This document shows positions 51,447-60,470 of a stretch of DNA of 64,000 nt, one piece after another (position 1 is the first letter of the stretch; each line of letters begins with the position of its first letter). Source of the stretch: Bin87 sp963666865 (GTDB lineage: Bacteria; Chloroflexota; Dehalococcoidia; Lucifugimonadales; UBA3495); contig OY763072.1 of the NCBI GenBank assembly GCA_963666865.1, positions 2,604,001-2,668,000 on the forward strand. Reading direction: 5' to 3'. The position numbers and the translations under genes were made by a program. A model generated the notes under the pieces. That model was not told the DNA's origin. It did no database searches and worked only from the letters and a program-made list of their open reading frames with translations.

Positions 51447-52262
51447 AAGCCGGGTTGGTGGCCATTCTCGCGGGCGTCTCCAGGTGGAAGAATATCTCGC
51501 GGGCGACGTACCGTTTGAGGCAGCGCATGACTTCCGGTTTGCTCCTTCCCTCCCCGGTTCGACGGCGCATGTATTCTTTCGTTCGCGGGTCGCATCGAAG
51601 TCTGACGAGGACGATGCGGTGCCGCGCCGCGCCGCGTTGGCCTGGCGATCGCCACCCCGGTTGAGCCGATGCCGATGGGTCTTGCCCGAGGAAGCCGGTA
51701 TCGGACACACACCACACAGCGCGGCGAAAGCGGCCTCGGAGCGTAGGCGTTCCGGGTTGCTGCCGGCGGCAATCAGAAGGGTCGCTGCGGTGTCGGGTCC
51801 CACGCCGACGATGTTGATCAGGGTTGGAGATGCGGTGCCGATCAGTTGCGTCAGTTCGGCTTTCAGGTTGCGGATCTCCTCGCTGAGCTGATGGCGCCGG
51901 CAGGCCAGGGAACGGAGGGCGTACTTTGCCGCCGCCGTTGGATCGCTCTTACCCTTCCGATAGCGGGTCGGCCGGTCGGGACGGTTGACCACGACGACGC
52001 AATAGCCCAGACTGGTCAGGAAGCGAGCGATGCCCGCGCCGTATGAACCCGTTCCCTCGATACCGAAGGCGTGAATTGTTCCCAGGTTGCTGGACCATCG
52101 CTCGAGCTCGCGATAGCCGGATGTGGTCGCTGTCGCGTACCGCTCTCCCCGGCGGACACCTTGCCGGTCGATTGCTACCGCCACATGCTGTTCCTGGTGA
52201 GTGTCGATCCCAATAATCACCCGCAGAGCTGCCCTATGTTGGTGATCGGTGACTTCCAGCAT
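51447..52262 (-). pseudogene. IS110-family transposase, internally deleted and frameshifted
   Basis: From ATG 52262, MLEVTDHQHRAALRVIIGID begins the DEDD RuvC-like domain; GIEGTGSYG and KGKSDPT follow. At about 51935 the sequence jumps from KSDPT to AAAKYALRSLA, skipping the usual central part of some 80-100 residues. The C-terminal Tnp domain is partly present (IVGVGPDTAATLL, SEAAFAALCGV, PIPASSGKTHRHRL). A frameshift near 51630 moves the rest into another frame (RTKEYMRRRTGEGRSKPEVM). The element cannot make an active recombinase. Confidence 0.85.
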
Positions 52263-52589
52263 ACCTGCCTCCCGGAGAGTAGTCGCCGGTCGGTTGAGCG
52301 GACAAGACTGCGATGGGGCTTTGAGCCACGCTCCGATTGGGTCACGGCTCACCGAGGCGGTCGGCGCTGTCTGGGCCACTTCGGATCGGGGACAGATCCT
52401 TTTGAAGGCATCTCCGCCAATCCATGCTCGGGTCAAACCCGGTACGAGATGGCCCAGGCAGATCATCGCAGTCCATGCTGTTCTGGGCCATCGCGTTCCT
52501 CCCGCATCGGGTTTGTGGTAATTCCGATAAGGATGACGCGGTGGCTGTCTCCTTGCCACCCGGTTTCCGTTACACCACCTCCAGGTACT

Positions 52590-52946
52590 CTACTGCGGAT
52601 TGTGCCGGCGTCCCTGATGCTGGTGGTAACGGGAGGAGGGCGCCAACACCGTGAGCACCGGCAAGGCCCAATGGCGGCCCGCCCCGGGGACGTAGCACAG
52701 CCACATCAGGGAGATCCAGCGCAACCCACTGGCCTTGACCAGTTGATGGCGACTGGAACGCACCGCGTCCCGATAGATGCCTCGGGCCATGATCTTGGCC
52801 CCACGACGTCGTTCCGGGGTTTCCCGATTGGTCAATGATCCCATGCTGAAGATCAACGGACCGTCGCCGCGATCCAGGTATTGAAGCAGCAACAAGAGCA
52901 GGATGCGGGCTGCCTCACGGGGCGACCACACCGCCCGATTTAGCAC
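52590..52946 (-). pseudogene. IS701-like DDE transposase fragment
   Basis: A 118-residue frame with AKIMARGIYRDAVRSSRHQL and VKASGLRWISLMWL, then GRHWALPVLTVLAP, a pattern of the DDE domain in IS701-like transposases. The LIF...ERRRG region is disturbed where the first catalytic Asp would be. N- and C-terminal domains are missing. Confidence 0.65.
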
Positions 52947-52948
52947 CC

Positions 52949-53850
52949 CTAACAGAAAGAGGTCAAGCGTCGGAAGCAGATGATTGAGCAGCCCAGGGAC
53001 AGGAAGGCTTCATGGATGTCAGCGCGGCGCTCGTAGCGTACCCGCAACCGGCGGAACTGGTGCCGCCAACCCAGGGTCCGCTCGACCACCCAGCGGTGCA
53101 CTCCCAGCCCGCTGCCGTGTTCCGCGCCCCGCCGAGCCGGGGCCGGTGTCCGCCGGAGGCGGATGGCGTGTCTGCAATTCCTGGCGATGCCGCCGCGAGT
53201 CATAGGGCCGGTCAGCGTATCCGCCGCCGGCGGACTGGGGCCGGCGGCGGGGTTGGCCCCGTTGACCGCGCACCGGCGGCACGGCGTCCACCCGAGCTCC
53301 ATATCAAGCAGGGGCAGTCCGCCTGGGGCGGAGGTTACGTCGTGACGATTGGCTCCGGTCAGGATGGCCGACAGGGGGTCCGTTGGCCTCGGTAAGCACA
53401 TGATGCTTGCTTCCGGGCTTGCCTCGGTCCGTAGGATTGGGGCCGGTCTTTTGCCCCGCCGCCCACGGCCCGCACTGATGCGCCGTCCACGCAAGCCCGG
53501 GACCAGTCCAAACCTTCCGCTCCGTGCAACCGGGACTGCAGCGTTTCGTGGAGCTTTTCCCACGTTCCCGCTTGCTGCCCGTCCCGCAACCGGCGCCAGC
53601 AGGTCATCCCCGAGCCACAGCCCATTTCCTGGGGCAGTCCGCCTCAGGCGGACCGCTCTTCAATACGAACCGAATGCCGGTCAGAGCCTTGCGGTCATCA
53701 AGGGGCTTGCGTCCCGGATTGCGGAACCGTCGGGGCTTGGGTGCTGGCAGCAGTCCGCCACAGGCGGATACATCTCCCATAGTTCGTCGCTGACCAAAGG
53801 TTTCGCCATCGAACACGACCTCCCACTTCCGCGTAATACTGTGCCAGCGC
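52949..53850 (-). pseudogene. IS5-family transposase broken by frameshifts and palindromic insertions
   Basis: Pieces of an IS5/IS427-type transposase lie in all three minus frames. In order: APKPRRFRNPGRKPLDDRKA, MGCGSGMTCWRRLRDGQQ, LHGAEGLDWSRACVDGASVR, ILTGANRHDVTS, YADRPYDSRRHRQEL, and WVVERTLGWRHQFRRLRVRY with ADIHEAFLSLG. Five copies of a 17-nt palindrome (GTCCGCC-N3-GGCGGA plus one) interrupt it at 53148, 53219, 53317, 53637 and 53753. At least three coincide with lost frame or lost residues. Confidence 0.85.
53148..53769. repeat. Cluster of five 17-nt palindromes GTCCGCC-N3-GGCGGAY
   Basis: Copies at 53148-53164 (centre GGA), 53219-53235 (GCC; first base A), 53317-53333 (TGG; last base G), 53637-53653 (TCA) and 53753-53769 (ACA). 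A sixth is at 51042-51058 (GTA) in the IS1-like transposase. All have exactly 7-base arms and a 3-base variable centre. Confidence 0.9.
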
Positions 53851-53880
53851 ATCTCAGCGGAATGAACCTACCGAAAGATT

Positions 53881-54108
53881 AGCCGCCTGATTATGGATCT
53901 GCATGCCATTTTGTTAGGGGTTCTTAGGTCATCAATTCGCAAACATGCTCTCTGGCCGTAGCGCCGACAACCTGACCCCAGAACCCGAAGCCAACCAACC
54001 GACCAACCAAAGGAGGAAAACCTCAACACCACCGCCCCGTTGCACCGGACCACTGCGAACTTGAGAAGTTGACATAGCGATTGTTCCGGTGTGCTCCGCG
54101 GCACAAAG
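53881..54108. other. Gene-free stretch between the IS region and the MFS promoter
   Basis: No gene is seen. It is the flank of the decayed IS cluster. The only notable sequence is the promoter and leader at its right end. Confidence 0.5.
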
Positions 54109-54136
54109 TTGACCGTGCGGCGACGTAAGTTATAAT
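54109..54136 (+). promoter_or_regulatory. Promoter of the MFS gene
   Basis: TTGACC (54109-54114), 16-base spacer, TATAAT (54131-54136). It would give a 5' leader of about 130 bases before the ATG at 54273. Confidence 0.75.
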
Positions 54137-54181
54137 GCGGCAATTACCTGACTAAAATCGCAGGTTACGACGGAATTAGCG

Positions 54182-54216
54182 CGGCCCGCGAGCACCCACG
54201 GTTGTTCTGCGGGCCG
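54182..54216 (+). promoter_or_regulatory. Leader hairpin of the MFS gene
   Basis: CGGCCCGC (54182-54189) and GCGGGCCG (54209-54216) are exact complements around a 19-base loop in the predicted leader, about 56 bases before the start codon. It may regulate expression; no T-run follows. Confidence 0.45.
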
Positions 54217-54272
54217 TAAACGTAGCCGGTTCGCCGTTGCCATCGGGTTTGGCACGCAGCAGGAGTAACGAT

Positions 54273-55679
54273 ATGGCCACGGCTCCCGCACCGCAGCGCA
54301 ACTTTTTCGCCCAAAAAGCGCACCGATTCCTTGCGGCGCTGGTGTTCCGTGACTTTCGGTTCCTTGCGGTGGCCTCCCTGTCCAGCGGTAGTGGCGCCTG
54401 GGCCCTCATCGTGGCTCGCGGCGCTTGGGTGTACAGCATTCCCGAATTGCAGGGCAGTTGGGGCCTGTGGGTGGGTTTGATTACCTTTGCCGCCATGTCC
54501 CCCCGTTTCTTCGCCACTCCTTTCATCGGATACTTGGCGGACCGGATGACCCGCAAAACGCTGCTGCAATGGGTGTATGCCCTGCAGCTGACCCAGGCCG
54601 CTATCATGGCCATCCTGGTGATGATCGGCGTTGATAACCCGTGGTACGTGCTGATGCTGGCCATCGTGAACGGCACCCTGCGGGCAACCCAGCAGACTGC
54701 TGCCCAGTCATTGACGCCAAACCTGGTGCCCCGGGAGCGGCTCCCCAATGCCGTGGCGTTGAACGAGGCCATGCAACAGGGCTCCCGCGCCGTCGGTCCC
54801 GCGATCCTGCTGGCGGTGTCCGCTTCCGTGGGCAGCAGCGCCCTGTTCGGCGCAACCGGAGCGTCGTTCAGCCTCCAGAACTTGGTATTGACCATCGGTA
54901 CCTCGGCAATCGTGTTCTGGGCCTGCGCCGCCTTCTATCTGGTCGCTCTGGCATCCGCGCTCTCCATCCGGACCGTTTCCTCCGGCGTCATCGACCGCAA
55001 CCGCAGTTTCTGGGCCAACACGGCCGCCGGTTTCGCCTACTCGTACAGCACCCCGCTGGTTTTTGGCATCATCCTCATGGCCCTGGCCCACTGCGTGCTG
55101 GTCATGTCATTCGAATCCATGCTGCCGCCTCTGGCGCTGGAGAAACTGTCTCCCGACGGCATCACGTTCAATGAGAACGACGTGTACGCGCTGATGTCCG
55201 CCCTGGGCATCGGAGCCTTGTTCTCCTCCATCTTCGTGGGCGGCATCGTCAGCCACATGACGCGCGGCCGGGTTTTCCTGCTGTTAGGCTTCACCAGCAG
55301 CCTGACCCCCATCGGGCTGGGCCTGTCCGCTCAGACTGGTATTTCCATGTTCGCCGCCATCCTCATGGGACTGGGCACCTCCGGATTTATGACCATCACC
55401 CACACCATCATCCAGTCGGTGGTGCCTGATGAAATACGGGGGCGCGTGTCCGCCGTGTATTCCATGCACGTGGGCGGAAGCATGGCCTTCGCCAATTTGC
55501 TGTATGGCCGCCTGGCCGACTTCTGGTCGGCCGGCAATGTGATGGCCATCGCCGGCGCGGCGTTCACCATCGTGGTGGTTGGTACAATAATCGGCAGCGG
55601 GTTCTGGCGAGGAATATACTTCCGCGGCGAAGCCCGGCCGGTAGCCGCCGTAGCCAGCCCCGCCGGCGGAGACAACTAA
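54273..55679 (+). CDS. Major facilitator superfamily transporter (MFS_3-like exporter)
   Basis: 468 residues with about 12 hydrophobic segments. FRDFRFLAVASLSSGSGAWA is the first helix region, FIGYLADRMTRKTLL is the loop 2-3 A-motif (G-x-L-x-D-R), and ATQQTAAQSLTPNLVPRERLPNAVALNEA is the conserved MFS_3 segment. VPDEIRGRVSAVYSM in the second half repeats it. ATG 54273 follows CAGGAG. Likely an exporter of small molecules. The leader carries a hairpin. Confidence 0.9.
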   Translation: MATAPAPQRNFFAQKAHRFLAALVFRDFRFLAVASLSSGSGAWALIVARGAWVYSIPELQGSWGLWVGLITFAAMSPRFFATPFIGYLADRMTRKTLLQWVYALQLTQAAIMAILVMIGVDNPWYVLMLAIVNGTLRATQQTAAQSLTPNLVPRERLPNAVALNEAMQQGSRAVGPAILLAVSASVGSSALFGATGASFSLQNLVLTIGTSAIVFWACAAFYLVALASALSIRTVSSGVIDRNRSFWANTAAGFAYSYSTPLVFGIILMALAHCVLVMSFESMLPPLALEKLSPDGITFNENDVYALMSALGIGALFSSIFVGGIVSHMTRGRVFLLLGFTSSLTPIGLGLSAQTGISMFAAILMGLGTSGFMTITHTIIQSVVPDEIRGRVSAVYSMHVGGSMAFANLLYGRLADFWSAGNVMAIAGAAFTIVVVGTIIGSGFWRGIYFRGEARPVAAVASPAGGDN

Positions 55680-55716
55680 ACCAGCCCAATCCCATCATCA
55701 CCACCGGAGTTCTGAG

Positions 55717-57039
55717 TTGCCAAACAACGAAGTAGCCCGCTACCTGGAAACCACCTCCAAGTCCCGCGCCATCTGGGAGGAAGCCTGCCGTTATCTGCCC
55801 GACGGCGACAGCCGGCATTCCATTTTCTGGAACCCATATCCGATCTTCACGGAGTCCGCCCAGGGCTCAGTGGTCACGGATGCCGATGGCGTGGAACGCC
55901 TGGACTTCATCAACACGATGACCACCATGATCCTGGGTCACGGCCCGGCCCCGGTCCTGGAGGCCGCCCGGCAGCAGATGGAACTGGGCCTGGCCTATAA
56001 CTCCCCCAACCGGCATCAGGTCGAACTCGCCCGCCTGCTGTGTCAACGCATCCCCTCGTTCCAACAGGTGCGCTTCACCAACTCCGGTACTGAGGCTACG
56101 CTGAACACGCTGCGCGCGGCCCGGGCATTCACCGGACGCAGTAAGTTCGCCAAGGTGGAAGGCGGCTACCACGGCACCCATGACGCGGTGTTGGTCAGCC
56201 TCCGCATCGACCCGGCAACGGGCGGCGACTACGACAACCCGCAGCCCGTTCCGTCCAGCGGCGGCCTGGCGGACGGAACACTGGATCAGGCGATCATTAT
56301 CCCTTATAACGACGTGGAGACCGCCCGACGCATCCTGGAAGAAAACCGTGATGAACTGGCCGCAGTGATCGTGGAGCCGGTGATGGGCTCAGTCGGAATG
56401 TTGCCGGCCGAAACCGCGTACCTCACCATGCTGCGGGATTTCGCCGACAACAGCGGCGCGTTGCTCATCTTCGACGAGGTAATCAGCTTTCGGATCGCCC
56501 CCGGCGGCGCGCAGGAATACTACGGCGTTACGCCGGACCTGACCGCGTTGGGGAAGATTGTCGGCGGTGGCTTCCCGGTGGGCGCGTTCGGCGGCCGTTC
56601 CGACGTGATGAGCCTCTACAGCCCGGCTAAGGGCGCCGCTATCGCCCATGGCGGCACGTTCAACGCCAACCCCATCACCATGGCCGCCGGCGCGGCCACG
56701 CTGCACGAACTGACCCCGACCGTCTATCGACGCCTGGCGGAATTGACGGATATGCTGCGACAGGGTATCCGACAGGTGTGCACTGAACTGGAGCAGCCGG
56801 TGCTGGTAACCGGCGCGGGTTCGTTGTTCGGCATCCACTTCACTGAAGGTCCCCTGCGCAACTACCGCGATATCGCTCAAACCGACAAGGATCTGGCCGG
56901 GCGTGTCTTCATGGGGATGCTGAACGAAGGCTTCCTGTTGGCTCCCAACCTGGTGGGCGCACTGTCAACGTGCCTGGGCGAAGTGGAGATCGACGCCTTC
57001 GTGCGTGGCTTTCGCCGGGTACTGCAACGGCAGATATGA
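55717..57039 (+). CDS. Class III PLP-dependent aminotransferase (GSA aminomutase-like)
   Basis: 440 residues from TTG 55717, with GGAG upstream. FTNSGTEATLNTLRAARAFTG, KVEGGYHGTHDA and IFDEVISFRIAPGGAQEYYG lead to the PLP lysine in LGKIVGGGFPVGAFGG. The pattern is that of glutamate-1-semialdehyde aminomutase and relatives. No other haem-synthesis gene is near, so an omega-aminotransferase of other specificity is as likely. A REP copy follows the stop. Confidence 0.9.
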   Translation: MPNNEVARYLETTSKSRAIWEEACRYLPDGDSRHSIFWNPYPIFTESAQGSVVTDADGVERLDFINTMTTMILGHGPAPVLEAARQQMELGLAYNSPNRHQVELARLLCQRIPSFQQVRFTNSGTEATLNTLRAARAFTGRSKFAKVEGGYHGTHDAVLVSLRIDPATGGDYDNPQPVPSSGGLADGTLDQAIIIPYNDVETARRILEENRDELAAVIVEPVMGSVGMLPAETAYLTMLRDFADNSGALLIFDEVISFRIAPGGAQEYYGVTPDLTALGKIVGGGFPVGAFGGRSDVMSLYSPAKGAAIAHGGTFNANPITMAAGAATLHELTPTVYRRLAELTDMLRQGIRQVCTELEQPVLVTGAGSLFGIHFTEGPLRNYRDIAQTDKDLAGRVFMGMLNEGFLLAPNLVGALSTCLGEVEIDAFVRGFRRVLQRQI

Positions 57040-57040
57040 C

Positions 57041-57068
57041 GTAGGGGCGAATAATCATTCGCCCCTAC
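57041..57068. repeat. REP palindrome, copy 4
   Basis: Same 28-base unit as at 26055 and 29881, between the aminotransferase and the convergent ABM gene. Confidence 0.95.
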
Positions 57069-57090
57069 TGCCACGACACGGGGGTTAGAC

Positions 57091-57420
57091 TCAGTCCACC
57101 GGAGGCCGCTTCTCCCACTTTTCCGGCACCGGGTACACCGGCGTGGCGATCTTGCGGATGTTCTCGGTGGCGAACCAGTCGGCGCATTCCTCCCGCCACT
57201 TAATGAAGTGCGGAGCGTTCCGGTGGGCCTCCACCGCGGCTTCGTCCTCGTACACCTCGAACAGGTGGATCTTGTTCTCGTCCTCGTTGTCCTGCAACAC
57301 GTCAAAACGGAGGCAACCCGGTTCGTCGTTGTTGGAGCCGCGAGCATCGCCAAGCATGGATGCCATGAACTGGTCCTTGAATCCGGGCTTGATGTTGATT
57401 TCAACAATCAACGCAATCAT
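57091..57420 (-). CDS. Antibiotic biosynthesis monooxygenase-domain protein (YgiN-like)
   Basis: 109-residue ferredoxin-like dimer protein. VEINIKPGFKDQFMASMLGD, EPGCLRFDVLQDNEDENKIH and FEVYEDEAAVEAHRNAPHF match the ABM family, which includes quinol monooxygenases and LsrG-like enzymes. AAGGAG precedes the ATG. Substrate is unknown. Confidence 0.9.
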   Translation of the reverse strand: MIALIVEINIKPGFKDQFMASMLGDARGSNNDEPGCLRFDVLQDNEDENKIHLFEVYEDEAAVEAHRNAPHFIKWREECADWFATENIRKIATPVYPVPEKWEKRPPVD

Positions 57421-57448
57421 CTCAATCTCCTTTGAAAATTATTCTCTC

Positions 57449-57476
57449 CGTCATTCCGGCGAAAGCCGGAATCCAG
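57449..57476. repeat. CGTCATTCC-type repeat, single arm
   Basis: CGTCATTCCGGCGAAAGCCG, then GAATCCAG. It is the left end of the element seen at 38631 and 61398, without a facing partner. Confidence 0.85.
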
Positions 57477-57567
57477 TCGCTCCAAGCGATTCCCGCCGGA
57501 TTATAGCAGTGGCGGCATCAAAGTTGTAGAATGCCGGGCATAATCGGCCCACGACCGGGAGGCAATC

Positions 57568-57783
57568 ATGGCAGACATTCCCATCGTGTACACGCTGACC
57601 GTTTGTCCCGCGTGCGATTCGTTGCGCGCGGCCTGGCGGCGGGAAGGCGTGGAATATGAGGAACGCCGCGTTGACCAGAGCCAGGACACGCTGGACGAAG
57701 CCCTGGACTACGGCGACGTCGTGCCCATCATCGTGTGGCCCGACGGCAAGGTCGAGATGGGTTTCCGAGGTCAGCGCGGTTGA
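57568..57783 (+). CDS. Glutaredoxin-like protein
   Basis: 71-residue thioredoxin-fold protein with the redox motif TVCPACDSLR near residue 11-20, followed by the family segments EYEERRVDQSQ and VVPIIVWPDGKVEMGF, where the cis-proline is VP. Small length is normal for NrdH/glutaredoxin-like proteins. It probably uses two cysteines (CPAC). AGGCAATC precedes the ATG, a weak ribosome site. Confidence 0.85.
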   Translation: MADIPIVYTLTVCPACDSLRAAWRREGVEYEERRVDQSQDTLDEALDYGDVVPIIVWPDGKVEMGFRGQRG

Positions 57784-57819
57784 GAAATCGGCTGACGGGC
57801 CGGCGGCCCGCTTGTTACC

Positions 57820-57923
57820 CGTCATTCCCGCGAAAGAACGTCCCCTCGTACTTGATATGGGGCGGGAATCCAGAGCGTCTTTGTTGCGGTGGATCCTGGA
57901 TTCCAGCGCAAGCAGGAATGACG
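57820..57923. repeat. CGTCATTCC-type inverted-repeat element, copy 2
   Basis: 104 bases from CGTCATTCCCGCGAAAG to GCAAGCAGGAATGACG, with inner GGGAATCCAG and CTGGATTCC also complementary. A degenerate relative of the element at 38631. Confidence 0.8.
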
Positions 57924-57950
57924 ACTTGAACTCAAAAGAGAGGTGCAACT

Positions 57951-58535
57951 ATGGCCCAGCAAACCAGCGTCGTAACCACGGAGCGTTACGCCCAGGGCAT
58001 GACCTACGACGAATACATGGACAGCATCAAGGTCAACAAGGCCCGTTTCGAGGAGTACTACGCCAACGTCAAATTGGAACCCGGACAGGCGGCGAAGTTG
58101 CGCGAATTGGCCGCCGCTGAGGGCGGCCCGAACCACATGATGGTGATCGGCGAAGACTGGTGCGGTGACGTGGTTCGGGAACTGCCGGTTCTGGCCCGTG
58201 TGGCAGAAGCCGCCGGCTTTGAACTCCGCATTTTCCCCCGGGACGAGAATCACGACATCATGAACGAGTACCTCAAAGAGGGGCTTTACATGTCCATTCC
58301 GGTGGCGGTGTTCTACGACAAGGAACACGACTACATCTGCCATTGGATTGAGCGTTCGGAAACGGCTAACCGTGAGCAGGGCGAGATCGAGACCGCCATC
58401 CGGGCCGAGCAGCCGGATATCTCCGATCAGGATTTCGGCCGGCAGCGCCGCGCCCACACCGCCGCCAAGGCCGCCGAGTGGCAGAAAGCCACCGTCGATG
58501 AACTACTGGGAATTCTGGAGCAGCATCTGCACTAG
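57951..58535 (+). CDS. Thioredoxin-family protein
   Basis: 194 residues. MMVIGEDWCGDVVRELPVLA puts a single active cysteine in a WCGD context where classic thioredoxins have WCGPC. SIPVAVFYDKEHD gives the cis-proline strand. It belongs to the Thioredoxin_9-type family of bacterial monothiol proteins. The stop shares the bases CTAG with the stop of purS on the other strand. Confidence 0.85.
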   Translation: MAQQTSVVTTERYAQGMTYDEYMDSIKVNKARFEEYYANVKLEPGQAAKLRELAAAEGGPNHMMVIGEDWCGDVVRELPVLARVAEAAGFELRIFPRDENHDIMNEYLKEGLYMSIPVAVFYDKEHDYICHWIERSETANREQGEIETAIRAEQPDISDQDFGRQRRAHTAAKAAEWQKATVDELLGILEQHLH

Positions 58536-58786
58536 CCGTCGATCAGTTCCACGGTGAACCGATATTCCTCAATCACGGGGTTTGACAGCAGTTGGTCGCA
58601 CATCCCGGCCACTGCTGCCTCCGCTTGTGATGCGTCGTCCCCGGCGATGCGGATTTCCAGGTACTTGCCGATGCGCACATCTGCCACGGCTTCGTAGCCC
58701 AGGCTGTGCAGTCCGCCCATTACCGTCAAGCCCTGCGGGTCGTTGACGGCAGTCTTGAGGGTTACGTAAATGCGAGCCAGGAACAT
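58532..58786 (-). CDS. purS: Phosphoribosylformylglycinamidine synthase subunit PurS
   Basis: 84 residues, the small subunit that links PurL and PurQ in the fourth step of purine synthesis. ARIYVTLKTAVNDPQGLTVM and GKYLEIRIAGDD, then LLSNPVIEEYRFTVE are diagnostic. PurQ and PurL are not in the window. It is the last gene of the minus-strand purine block. Confidence 0.92.
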   Translation of the reverse strand: MFLARIYVTLKTAVNDPQGLTVMGGLHSLGYEAVADVRIGKYLEIRIAGDDASQAEAAVAGMCDQLLSNPVIEEYRFTVELIDG

Positions 58787-58820
58787 GACGCTTGCGATGC
58801 CTCTCCAGGTAAAGTGGCTT

Positions 58821-59627
58821 TCATCCGCTGGAGGATTGGGTCATATCGACGCCGGTAGTGCAGGGTAGTCCGTTGGCGAACTCAGGCCCGGTGTTGCCAG
58901 GATAGTCGGCAAAGAAACGGGCAATGCGCTCCGGGTCCACACCCATCATTCGGTCCAAAACACCCCAGGTTGTAATCGCTACCATGCCCTCCGGTATCTC
59001 ATGGTAGCGCCGGATGATGGCGAACTCTTTGGCCAACGGAATGGTTTCCACGGCGGCTCGCAACGTTGCCACGTCGGCGTCGTCGGTCAGGTTGTAGCTG
59101 ACGATGATGTTGCCGTGCTCAAGGTTGTGCACCAGCATTTCGTCGGGCAACGTATGGTAGTAGAAACCGCAGTAGCTCCACTCTCCCCAATGCTGGCCCG
59201 ACGTGGGCGGCACGGTGCTGTATCCGCCCGGCACCACGTCGCCGATGCGCATTGCTTTCGGGAAATGGTTGCGGCTCGGCATTGGCTCAACCCGGATTGC
59301 TCCGTCGGTGGGCGGCACCTGCTCCAACGTCGGACCGGAAGGCGTAGGTGTAGGCGTCGGTGTTGCGGGTGACGTTGGGGTCGGGATGGGTGATGGCGCG
59401 GCGGTTGCAGTCGCGGTTGTAGGGACCAGGGGGGACGTAGGGGTGGGGGCGGGCGTGGGCGTCGGAGCGACGGTCGGCGTTGGCGTGGCTACGTTTGTGC
59501 CGGATTTGTGAGAAATTGTGGGGGTAGGTTGCGCAATAGGCGGTGGCGCAGGGTCATCCTGACAGGCCGCCAGCGCCAGCGCCAACACCCACAGTACCGC
59601 TGGCCCCAGGACCAATGTCCGTTTCAT
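58821..59627 (-). CDS. DUF3105 lipoprotein with a Pro-Thr linker
   Basis: 268 residues. The signal peptide ends in a lipobox (LALAAC), so it is probably a membrane-anchored lipoprotein. A Pro/Thr-rich linker of about 70 residues follows, then the DUF3105 domain: YSTVPPTSGQHWGEWSYCGF, LVHNLEHGNIIVSYN and ITTWGVLDRM. Two histidines and an HG pair could bind metal. A paralogue with the same domain lies just upstream. Confidence 0.88.
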   Translation of the reverse strand: MKRTLVLGPAVLWVLALALAACQDDPAPPPIAQPTPTISHKSGTNVATPTPTVAPTPTPAPTPTSPLVPTTATATAAPSPIPTPTSPATPTPTPTPSGPTLEQVPPTDGAIRVEPMPSRNHFPKAMRIGDVVPGGYSTVPPTSGQHWGEWSYCGFYYHTLPDEMLVHNLEHGNIIVSYNLTDDADVATLRAAVETIPLAKEFAIIRRYHEIPEGMVAITTWGVLDRMMGVDPERIARFFADYPGNTGPEFANGLPCTTGVDMTQSSSG

Positions 59628-59638
59628 GGCGGGATGGC

Positions 59639-60433
59639 CTAGGGGTTCATCACGCCGCCGCGAGTGCAGTCCGCCCCGGCCGGCCTCCCCTCAATGGCGG
59701 GAAATTCCGGGCTCAACGTGCCGGAGTAGGCGCGGAAAAACTCCTCGATGCGGTCTTTTCCGATGCCTATCGAGTCACCGTCCGCGCCAAGGTCGTCCAC
59801 GTGCCATTTGTCTATCACGCCCCAAGTCGTAAGCGCGACGGTGCCTTCCGGGAACGCTACTACGCCGTTTTCGTCCAGCAGAGCGTTGCCCTCCGCGTCC
59901 ACAGGCTGGTAGGCGCGCGCCACACCCCAGCGATTCGTCAGACCTATCGACTCATAGACGTCCTTCAACTCGTCAATCTGGGCTTGATCCGTCAGGTTAT
60001 AGCTGAGGATGATGTTGCCGTGCTCCATGTTGTGGACGATGCGCTCGTCGGGCACGGCCTCGGTGTACCAGCCGCATTGCACCCAGCCGTTCCAGTGACG
60101 ACCGGATGTGGGTGGTGTCGTCGAGTAACCTTCCTGGTTGGTTACGTCGTAAATGGTGAAAGTGTCGGCGAAGTGGGCGCGGTCATCGGGCGCGTCCACT
60201 TGGATTCCGATGCCATCCACGTACCCGCTGGCTTCGCCCTGCCGGCTGCCTCCACCCCCAAAGTTCACCGGCAGGACCACCGGCACCAGCAGCGCCACGA
60301 TGAACAACACGGCGATTGCGCCAAAGGCAAACAGCAACCACCGGCTGCGAAAACCGCCACCGGAAGAGATTGGGGGAGTGCGCCTCTGGGAACGACGGGC
60401 GGCCCGACGCCGGCGGTGTCTGGATGGTGGCAC
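59639..60433 (-). CDS. DUF3105 membrane protein
   Basis: 264 residues with a basic, Arg-rich N-terminus, one membrane segment (about 33-53, LLFAFGAIAVLFIVALLVPV), then the DUF3105 domain with YSTTPPTSGRHWNGWVQCGW, VHNMEHGNIILSYN and LTTWGVIDKW. It is in tandem with the lipoprotein at 58821, 11 bases apart, from a gene duplication. Function is unknown; the HxxxHG-like motif may bind metal. Confidence 0.88.
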   Translation of the reverse strand: MPPSRHRRRRAARRSQRRTPPISSGGGFRSRWLLFAFGAIAVLFIVALLVPVVLPVNFGGGGSRQGEASGYVDGIGIQVDAPDDRAHFADTFTIYDVTNQEGYSTTPPTSGRHWNGWVQCGWYTEAVPDERIVHNMEHGNIILSYNLTDQAQIDELKDVYESIGLTNRWGVARAYQPVDAEGNALLDENGVVAFPEGTVALTTWGVIDKWHVDDLGADGDSIGIGKDRIEEFFRAYSGTLSPEFPAIEGRPAGADCTRGGVMNP

Positions 60434-60470
60434 GGGTGATGCTCGTACGCTACGGGTGACGATTCGAGTA

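Noticed and set aside
51363..52559. 398-residue frame as an intact IS110 transposase
   Set aside because: It lacks the central portion after KSDPT, changes frame near 51630, and the N-terminal 99 residues upstream of ATG 52262 are not transposase-like.
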